A stretch of 64,000 nt of DNA from Elymus sibiricus (lineage: Eukaryota; Streptophyta; Magnoliopsida; Poales; Poaceae), in assembly GCA_039707655.1 (NCBI GenBank), contig CM077676.1, positions 184,632,936-184,696,935 on the forward strand, in the 5' to 3' direction. The position numbers and the translations under genes were made by a program. How positions within the stretch are numbered: the stretch's first letter is position 1; every line of letters starts with the position of its first letter. Positions 57,483 through 64,000 of the stretch are shown here, one piece after another. The notes below the pieces were generated by a model. The model made no database searches. It was not told the origin of the DNA and was given only the letters and a program-made list of their open reading frames with translations.

Positions 57483-57942
57483 CGCTGGTCTTTTGTTAGA
57501 GCAATGTTTAGGTCAACTGGCTCTGTTTAATTACTAAAATTGCTCGATTTAGTAAGTGTGGTCCGTGTGCTGTAGGTTCTTTTGTGTACCCCCAAATTAG
57601 CAAGTGATGTTAAATATGCAATGACGTGGATGAGCACTGTACCTAGGGAAATTTCCACCAAAATTTGAGTGCTCAAACTCATCGCATGCGCGTAAAGCAG
57701 AAGAATCGTTTGCGATGCACACATTTGTTCAAAGTGAAAGGTGTCCGATGACACTGCGCCAAGTTCCCCCCCCCCCCACCTTTCGAAATTTTTTGCCTAC
57801 CGCCGAAATATCTAACTCTTCCCCCCCTTCCCACCCCCTTTTCTCCCCGACCACGAGCCACATTTCCCCTGTCTACTCCTTCCCTCCTTCCCAAGCTATA
57901 GCCGCTTCCTCGCTTGCTTTCCTCGCTCTCGCTGTGGACGCC

Positions 57943-59317
57943 ATGGTCTTCTTTGACCTCTCCAGCGGTTCCTCCGACGACGACGACTATGTCACCAGCC
58001 GGGTATGCCTCTCTCCTCTCTCCCGCCCCCCCTAGGCTTAGGGTTCTGATTGGTAATAAAGGATTTTAACCAGGAGACCGATTTGAGCCATTTGTTCCTC
58101 TTGTAGCTCCCTAGGACCATCACTTGCAAGGAATGGAGTGGGGTAGCTAAAGATCTGCCTGCTCGTTGTCACCATCAATCTCCATGCGTGAAGTTAGTGG
58201 CTTTTGAATCTATGGACAGTAGGAGGAAGTTTCTGGCATGTGCAGAGAAGGTTAGCCCCACTTTTGTTGTTACAAATCATTTGTTAGATGTGATTCAGAC
58301 ACTGTCACTGTGCTATGTTAATATGGATGTGATTAAGACACTGTCAAAGTTTCTACCTAGTATCTAAAAATGTTGCCATCTCATCAGCGGTGCCCTGAGA
58401 AAATTATTTGGCACCGCTTTAGCAGTTTGTGCACCCAACTTTGCTCCACACATCTGAGCAGCCAAGCAATAAAATACTAATACTTTATGGCAGGAAGGAA
58501 TTGGGCATCGGAGCAACTAGGTGCTCCGGTTCCCTGAATTTTTCCTCTAGCAACGACTCGGCAGTGTAGGATACCGGTGCCAAATGTAGCAACAGTTGAT
58601 TTGACACTGGTTTTGGCCTACACAGTGGAGGGCCTTTATTGGTATTAGTTCTATGTTATTAAATTTGTGCATGTACATACCTGTTAGTATTAATTTGATG
58701 GCATTGAAACACTGTCGCTGTGCTGTTGCAGTTATATATAGCTTCCTCATAAAATGGTCAATTTGCTATTATAGTACCTGACTAAGAACTTAATTATAGC
58801 TTGTGATTCCTGAATTTGGTTGTTGTCTCAGTAGCAATTAATTCATTTGCACATTGAACTTTTTGAGAAGATTTTTTATAATAAATGTGTTTCTTCAGTT
58901 TTTCAAAATATGTATGTGGTGATTTTCTATGTTGCTAGAAACCCATTTTCCCTACAACTGTAACTTATTTAGTTTTAAATATTATAGGATGAACGGAAGT
59001 GTTCTTACCTGTAGTGGGTTGATCAAGAGTGGCCACCGTCTTTGAAGATGTGCGTAGCAAAGCTCTGGAGCATGTTTGAGGAAGAGAATAGAGATAGGCT
59101 TAGAGAAAATGTTGTCAACGCTGAAGAATATTTCAAGGTACTGGAAAAAAAGAGGAAGATGGAGAATGAGCTCAGATTTTTTAAATTAGACTTTGCTAAG
59201 ATGGTGTTTGTGAAGGAGGAGGCACTTTCCCAGTTGGTCAGTGCAAAACAGGTTCTTACTGAACTGAAAGCAGAGGTGGAGAAGACTAATTTGGTTGATC
59301 ATGCATCAGTCGATTAG
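57943..59317 (+). pseudogene. CACTA-borne GRF-zinc-finger-like gene with two introns
   Basis: Exon 1 57943-58002 (MVFFDLSSGSSDDDDYVTSR), intron GT...AG, exon 2 58107-58250, intron, exon 3 58988-59317; all junctions are in phase 0 with GT-AG ends. Exon 2 holds the finger-like segment RCHHQSPCVKLVAFESM ... RRKFLACAEK, resembling plant GRF-type zinc fingers, which bind nucleic acid. Exon 3 encodes WPPSLKMCVAKLWSMFEEE and a helical region (ENELRFFKLDFAKMVFVKEEALSQL). TAG at 59012-59014 in exon 3 breaks it; otherwise the 178-codon product is complete. I recall this architecture as a repeated protein type in wheat annotation. Confidence 0.65.
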
Positions 59318-59650
59318 GGAAATGAATATATTGTTCTAATATTGTGCTTATGAAGGTGAACTAGCTATATGCTGTACCGTGCTATTTTCACGTAGCTATC
59401 GTACTGTGATGTTATAATATATTTATGTGCCTGATATGAAATTGGCAAACAGCTGTTCGATATGAAATGTGATTTTGCTTAATACTGGAATTATTAATAG
59501 TAAACTAATAAACCTGCTAAATGGGTCATGGACTTTACAAATGGTTCTAGCAGCAAAAGCGTGAGTGATATACTTGAATAACGCAAACAGTTAACGGAGG
59601 TAGAGCGTGTGTGATCGTTACACCTATCACAGACGAGGCTATACGGAAAA

Positions 59651-59880
59651 CTGTGTGTGATGTAGATACGAACGGAAACGTTTGTCTGGGATTCACTGTG
59701 TGGGATGTGCATACGAACGGAAACGTTTGGCTGGGATTCACTATGTGGGATATACATACGAACGGAAACGTTTGTCTGGGATTCACTGTGTGGGATGTAC
59801 ATACGAACGGAAACGTTTGTCTGGGATTCACTGTGTGGGATGTACATACGAACGGAAATGATTGGGCATGTATATATGTA
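59651..59880. repeat. Right subterminal repeats of the CACTA element, exact 45-bp period
   Basis: TACGAACGGAAACGTTTG starts at 59667, 59712, 59757, 59802 and (mutated) 59847. Because 45 is a multiple of three, several frames stay open across it; those ORFs are not genes. Confidence 0.9.
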
Positions 59881-60073
59881 TGCGATGGCTCGCCCGATCG
59901 CACACGACCTCATTTTGGCCCAGCGTGTATGACCGGAGGACCTATCCCTGACGGTTTCTGGGTTGTGTGGGAAGGACCCCCCTATCGCACACACAGGCAA
60001 GGCGGCGGTTTAAAACTACGTCGCGGAAAGGGGTTAAAAACCGTTTGTATAGCAGGTCGCTGTACCAATGGGA

Positions 60074-60729
60074 GTTCTTTCAGTATGCCATTGAGAATAA
60101 TTTGTCATAATATTATCAAGAAGTTTTGTAGCTTCTCCCAATGTAATTTCCATAAAAGTACCACCTGCAGCAGAGTCTAGCAAATTTCTAGAAACAAAGT
60201 TTAGTCCCGCATAAAAAAATTGTATGATCATCCATAAGCTTAAACCATGAGTAGGGCAATTTCTTATCATTAATTTCATTCTCTCCCAATATTGCGCAAC
60301 ATGTTCATGCTCAAGTTGATTAAAATTCATAATTTGATTTCTTAAAGAAATAATCTTAGCGGGAGGAAAATACTTGGCAATAAAAGCATCCTTACACTTA
60401 TCCCAAGAATCAATACTATTTTGAGGCAAGGATGAAAACCAACTTTTAGCACGATCTCGTAGTGAGAACGGAAATAATTTCAATTTGACAATATCATTAT
60501 CCACATATTTCTTCTTTTGCATATCACAAAGTTCAACGAAAGTATTTAGATGGGATGTAACATCTTCATTAGGACTACCAGAAAATTGTTCTTTCATAAC
60601 AAGATTAAGCAAAGCAGCATTAATGTCACACGACTCCGCACTGGTGGCGGGAGGAGCAATTGGAGTACTAATAAAATCATTATTATTAGTATTGGAAAAG
60701 TCACACAATTTTGTGTTTTCTTGAGACAT
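60074..60729 (-). pseudogene. Sabrina-like Gag, N-terminal part
   Basis: Start at ATG 60729 (MSQENTKLCDFSNTNNND). Gag domain of Athila type: KLKLFPFSLRDRAKSWFSSL, DSWDKCKDAFIAKYFPPAK, FNQLEHEHVAQYWERMK, FFYAGLN. It is interrupted after NYSQWHTERTP by the CACTA element and resumes at 46928. Confidence 0.88.
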
Positions 60730-60908
60730 CGCGACGAAGCAAGCAAACTAGCAAACAAGCAAAATAAAATGTTTTTGTGTTTTTGTAAAATTGTTTTAGA
60801 AGTGGGGGAGATGAAAACGAGAGGCAAATGCAAATAAAAAGGCAAATAAAATAAATGCAAGTGGATGATAGTTTATGCGAAGGTACTTGATAAGTTTTGG
60901 TGATGTCT

Positions 60909-60925
60909 CCCCGGCAACGGCGCCA
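60909..60925 (-). promoter_or_regulatory. Primer-binding site of the Sabrina-like element (tRNA-Asp type)
   Basis: The minus strand reads TGGCGCCGTTGCCGGGG, 11 bases inside the 5' LTR. This is the PBS commonly assigned to tRNA-Asp in grass Gypsy elements. Confidence 0.9.
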
Positions 60926-60936
60926 GAACTTCTTCC

Positions 60937-62491
60937 TGCTACTTGTAAACTGCGTTGGTATTTCCCCGAAGAGGAGAGGATGATGCAGTATAGTAGAGAT
61001 AAGTATTTCCCTTAGTTAAGAACCAAGGTTATCAAGCCAGTAGGAGAACCACACGAAACCTCATTAGCAGCACCTACACACACAAAAGCAAACACTTGCA
61101 CCCAACGCAAATAAGAGGGTTGTCAATCCCCTTAGCGGTTATTTGCAAAGATTAATTCTGATAGTGATAGATAGAAAAGTAAATTGCAAAATAAAATAAA
61201 AGTAAATAAATTGCAGCAAGGTATTTTTGGATTTTAATATATGATAAAGATAGACCCGGGGGCCATAGTTTTCACTAGAGGCTTCTCTCTCGAAGACATA
61301 GCATACGGTGGGTAAACAAATTACTGTTGGGCACTTGATAGAAAAGCAAATAATTATCATGGATTCATGGAAATGATCATGTATATAGGCATCACGTCCG
61401 AGAGAAGTAGACCGACTCTTGTCTGCATCTACTACTATTACTCCACCCATCGACCGCTATCCAGCATGCATCTAGGGTATTAAGTATAAAACAGAGTAAC
61501 GCCTTAAGCAAGATGACATGATGTAGACAAAGTAAACTCAAGCAATATGATTAAACCCCGTCTTTTTATCCTTAATGGCAACAATACAAATACGTGTCAT
61601 GTCCCTTTCTGCCACTAGGATTGAGCACCGCAAGATTGAACCCATCACAAAGCACCTCTCCCATTGCAAGATAAATCAATCTAGTTGGCCAAACCAAACG
61701 GATAGATCGGAGAGAAATACAAAGCTATAACAATCATGCATAAAAGAGTTCAGAGAAGACTCAAATATTTCTCATGAATAATCTGATCATAAACTCACAA
61801 TTCATCGGATCCCAACAAACACACCGCAAAAGAAGATTACATCGGATAGAACTCCAAGAACATCAAGGAGAACATGGTATTGAAGATCAAAGAGAGAGAA
61901 GAATCCATCTAGCTACTAGCTATGGACCCGTAGGTCTGTGGTAAACTACTCACACATCATCGGAAGAGCAGCAAGGTTGATGAAGAAGCCCTCCATGATC
62001 GATTCCCCCTACGGCAGAGTACCGGAAAAGGCCTCCAGATGGGATCGCGGAAGAACAGAGGCTTGCGGCGGCGGAAAGGTTTTCTCTTTTGTCTTTTTGG
62101 TATACGGGGAATATTTTGAAAATCATTATCAAGAGGTGCCACGAGGGGCCCACAAGCCTAGGGGCACGCCTACCCCCCTGGGGCGCGCCCCCTGGACTTG
62201 TCGCTTCCTCGTGACTCCTCTGGTCTTCTCCCGAAGCTTCCAGGGTCTCTTCTGGTCCAGAAAAAATTAATCCAAAGTTTTTTCTTTGTTTGGACTCCTT
62301 TTGATAATGATTTTCTGAAAAGGCAAAAATAGGCAAAAAACAGCAACTGGCACTAGGCACTAGGCACTAGGTTAATAGGTTAGTCCCAAAAAATGATATA
62401 TAATGGCATATAATTGCATATAAAACATCCAAGATTGATACTATAATAGCATGGAATAATCAAAAATTATAGATACGTTGGAGACGTATCA
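60937..62491 (-). repeat. 5' LTR of the Sabrina-like element
   Basis: 1555 bp, partner of 21913-23463, followed by CGCTT at 62492-62496. Confidence 0.9.
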
Positions 62492-62496
62492 CGCTT

Positions 62497-63600
62497 TAAG
62501 AAGAGATAGCACAGCTCAATATGATCATCTATGATGCAACATGCTCAGCTACCTTGGAAATCACCCCTACCCTGGAGACTGAGATTCGTAAGGCTCAACC
62601 TGAAGATCTAGTCTTACTCAAGGAAATAGCCCGAGTGCACGCCGGGAAGGCCCAGGATTTCCACATAGACGATCAAGGTACACTACGATTCCAAAATCGA
62701 GTATGTGTACCACACCAAGGTGATTTGAAGCAGCAAATATTGAAGGAAGCTCATGAATCTGCATACTCTATTCACCCGAGAGGCACTAAAATGTATGAAG
62801 ATCTGAAACAGACATTCTGGTGGGAAGGCATGAAGGAAGATATAGCCTATTACATCGCCTGCTGTGATGTCTGCAATAAAGTAAAAGCTGAGCATCAGAA
62901 AACAGCTGGACTACTGCAACCATTACCAGTTCCACAATGGAAATGGGACGATATCTGTATGGATTTCATAGTGGGATTGCCCAAGACCGCACGAGGGAAT
63001 AATGCTATCTGGGTTGTAGTCGACATGCTCACAACTCACTTCATTCTAGTAAGGACCACCTACCGTGCGGAGCAACTCACTCAACTCTATATATCAAGGA
63101 TCGTCAGTCTGCATGGAGTACCCAAGACTATCACTTCAGACCAAGGATCTTTGTTCACCTTAGCATTCTGGCTACGACTCCACCAAGCCTTGGGAACCGC
63201 TTTGAAGCATAGCACTGCCTATCACCCACAGACAGATGGCCAGACAGAGTGGGTTAATCAAATCTTGGAGGACATGCTTCGGGCATGCGCTCTCGCTTAA
63301 GGACCCAAGTGGGAAGACAGCCTTCCTTACGCGGAATTCTCATACAACAACAGCTATCAAGAAAGTCTCAAATTGTCACCTTTTGAGGCCCTATACGGAC
63401 GCAAATGCTGCACACCCCTGAATTGGTCCCACACTAGAGACAGCCGAATTTTCAGAATTGATTTAATGCTGGAAGCAAAAAAAGCAAATCAAGGAAATTC
63501 AGGATCGTTTACAAGCAGCTAAATCCCGTCAAAAGAGTTACTATGACCCTAAGCATAGACAAATCAGTTTCGAACCAGGAGAATATGCATATTTACGGGT
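62497..63600 (+). pseudogene. Chromovirus integrase, C-terminal module deleted
   Basis: Resumes after the Sabrina-like insertion. From 62521 a 259-codon frame holds the HHCC zinc domain (HESAYSIHPRGTKMYEDLKQTFWWEGM ... CCDVCNKVKAEH, split here by the paired residues) and the core: Asp in WVVVDMLTTHF, Asp in TSDQGSLFT, Glu in GQTEWVNQ. TAA at 63298-63300 ends it. Further integrase sequence (PFEALYGRKC, YYDPKHRQISFEPGEYAYLRV) lies in other frames to 63600. Directly after YLRVT comes EDLTYEEKPLR, so the usual GPY/F module appears deleted. Confidence 0.87.
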
Positions 63601-63826
63601 AACTGAGGATTTGACCTACGAGGAAAAGCCCTTAAGAATCTTGGATGAGATGGAAAGAGTCACCCGAAGTAAAACTATAAGGTTTTATAAGGTACAGTGG
63701 GAGCATCATACCGAGGATGAGGCCACATGGGAAAGAGAGGATTTCTTGAGGACTGCATATCCATACTTGTTCCCTGAGCAACCGAATCTCGAGGATGAGA
63801 TTCATCCAAAGGGGGGAGGTTTGTGA
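63601..63826 (+). CDS. Chromovirus chromodomain
   Basis: PLRILDEMERVTRSKTIRF followed by KVQWEHHTEDEATWEREDFL, then YPYLF, is a typical C-terminal retrotransposon chromodomain with the aromatic/acidic residues (W, E-ATWE) of the fold. Such domains are thought to steer integration toward particular chromatin. The frame is open to TGA at 63824-63826 and overlaps the PPT and LTR start. It would be translated only as part of Pol, which is broken upstream. Confidence 0.85.
63808..63821 (+). promoter_or_regulatory. Polypurine tract of the chromovirus
   Basis: AAAGGGGGGAGGTT directly before the LTR start TGTGACACCC. Confidence 0.85.
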
Positions 63827-64000
63827 CACCCTGGTTTTTGGCCTTTTTCTTTTTGTTTTGTTTTGTTGGATATTTCATTTGCAGTTGGATTTTTTTTGTC
63901 AATTCATTTGGACTTAGCACATGGAAACATTTTTTATTTTCTTCCAAGTGAGTCCTATCACCCTAGACCCTCTCAAAATCTCATGTCTCACACTCCCTTG
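63822..64000 (+). repeat. Start of the chromovirus 3' LTR, cut by the window end
   Basis: Begins TGTGACACCCTGG. A T/C-rich first segment resembles the start of the minus-strand LTR at 15164; the rest lies outside the window. Confidence 0.8.

Larger units (their letters stand above)
46932..60070. mobile_element. CACTA DNA transposon with captured genes and a nested Copia element
   Basis: Left end CACTACTGCAGGCGACCGCTA. The right end, read inward on the minus strand, is CATTGGTACAGCGACCTGCTA, a degenerate terminal inverted repeat. The flanking 3-bp duplication is GAA (46929-46931) / GGA (60071-60073), and its removal restores the Gag frame of the host (ERTP joined to TGKK). Subterminal tandem repeats differ at the two ends (84-bp period left, 45-bp period right), a CACTA trait. 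No TNP2-like transposase is visible in its 13.1 kb, so it is probably non-autonomous. It contains four decayed genes. Confidence 0.8.
21913..62491 (-). mobile_element. Sabrina-like Athila-lineage Gypsy element, gag-pro only, with three nested insertions
   Basis: Bounded by a perfect duplication CGCTT (21908-21912 and 62492-62496) and LTRs of 1551 and 1555 bp. On the minus strand: LTR, tRNA-Asp-type PBS, Gag, protease, long non-coding tract, PPT, LTR. After subtracting nested elements (25821-35499, 36670-46208, 46932-60070) about 8.2 kb remains. No RT, RNase H or integrase remnant is visible, so it must have depended on a partner element. On the minus strand the LTR starts TGATAC and has CTCCAACGTATCTATAA nearby, which I associate with the Triticeae Sabrina family. 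Confidence 0.85.
15165..64000 (+). mobile_element. Tekay-like chromovirus (Ty3/Gypsy), outer host of the nest, 3' end beyond the window
   Basis: Domain order on the plus strand: LTR end at 17752, PBS, extra ORF, gag, protease, RT, RNase H (to about 21900), then, after the 40.6-kb Sabrina-like insertion, integrase, chromodomain, PPT and LTR start at 63822. The C-terminal chromodomain places it among chromoviruses; overall sequence suggests the Tekay/Del lineage. All coding parts carry multiple stops or shifts, so it is old. The left boundary is uncertain: the 5' LTR does not visibly begin with the TGTGACACCC found at the 3' LTR and seems to be cut by the neighbouring minus-strand LTR. Confidence 0.8.

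Noticed and set aside
46932..60070. Classification as a Mutator-like element
   Set aside because: The 3-bp duplication, CACTA terminus and short inverted repeats with subterminal arrays fit CACTA; Mutator elements make 8-9 bp duplications.
59494..60180. Long ORFs on both strands with a 15-residue repeat (DVHTNGNVCLGFTVW and its other-strand versions)
   Set aside because: They are open only because the 45-bp subterminal repeat of the CACTA element is a multiple of three; no domain, and they run across the element end into the host Gag.
1..64000. Search for tRNA or rRNA genes, CRISPR arrays, bacterial-type operons or viral integrations
   Set aside because: Nothing of these kinds was recognised; tRNA-like matches are only the retrotransposon primer-binding sites.

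Overview
The window is a stack of nested transposable elements with no recognisable ordinary host gene. The host is most likely a Triticeae grass (wheat, Aegilops or barley type). This rests on LTRs I recognise as BARE/Angela-like (Copia), Sabrina-like (Athila-lineage Gypsy) and Maximus/SIRE-like (Copia), and on a large CACTA transposon carrying captured, intron-containing genes. Family names come from memory of the sequences; lineages come from domain order.

Left part (1-15164). A minus-strand LTR, with TATA box near 1200 and TG end at 15164, is split by a complete Tat-lineage Gypsy element at 2402-14706. That element is on the minus strand, has 958-bp LTRs and a perfect AAGGG target duplication. 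Its gag-protease-RT-RNase H-archaeal-type RNase H-integrase gene runs from 13685 down to 7812 and is broken by stops and frameshifts. Between integrase and its 3' LTR lies a long gene on the opposite (plus) strand. That gene encodes a 'putative gypsy type transposon' (PF04195-like) domain followed by a long coiled coil, and a 78-bp intron appears to join its halves.

Right part (about 15165-64000). A plus-strand Tekay-like chromovirus provides the outer frame: LTR to 17752, Met-tRNA-type PBS, an extra ORF upstream of gag, gag, protease, RT and RNase H to about 21900, then integrase, chromodomain, PPT and the start of the 3' LTR at 62497-64000. Between RNase H and integrase sits a minus-strand Sabrina-like Athila element (21913-62491, duplication CGCTT). 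It has gag and protease but no RT or integrase. Three elements are nested in it: two pol-less SIRE-like Copia elements, C (25821-35499, duplication CCCCC) and B (36670-46208, ATTAG), and a CACTA transposon (46932-60070, 3-bp duplication GAA/GGA). The CACTA holds four decayed genes, one of them a GRF-zinc-finger-like gene with two introns. Inside the CACTA's 505-bp tandem repeats lies an internally deleted Angela/BARE-like Copia element (51029-55944, ACTTA). This gives four nesting levels: chromovirus, Sabrina-like, CACTA, Copia.

The most unusual material is: (1) the spliced antisense PF04195/coiled-coil gene of the Tat element; (2) the pol-less SIRE-like elements, each pairing Gag with a second large ORF that appears to have its own TATA promoter, where inverted TCGGT-n3-ACCGA motifs flank both the LTR and the internal promoter; (3) the extra ORF upstream of the chromovirus gag; and (4) a recombinant LTR with a duplicated TATA block.
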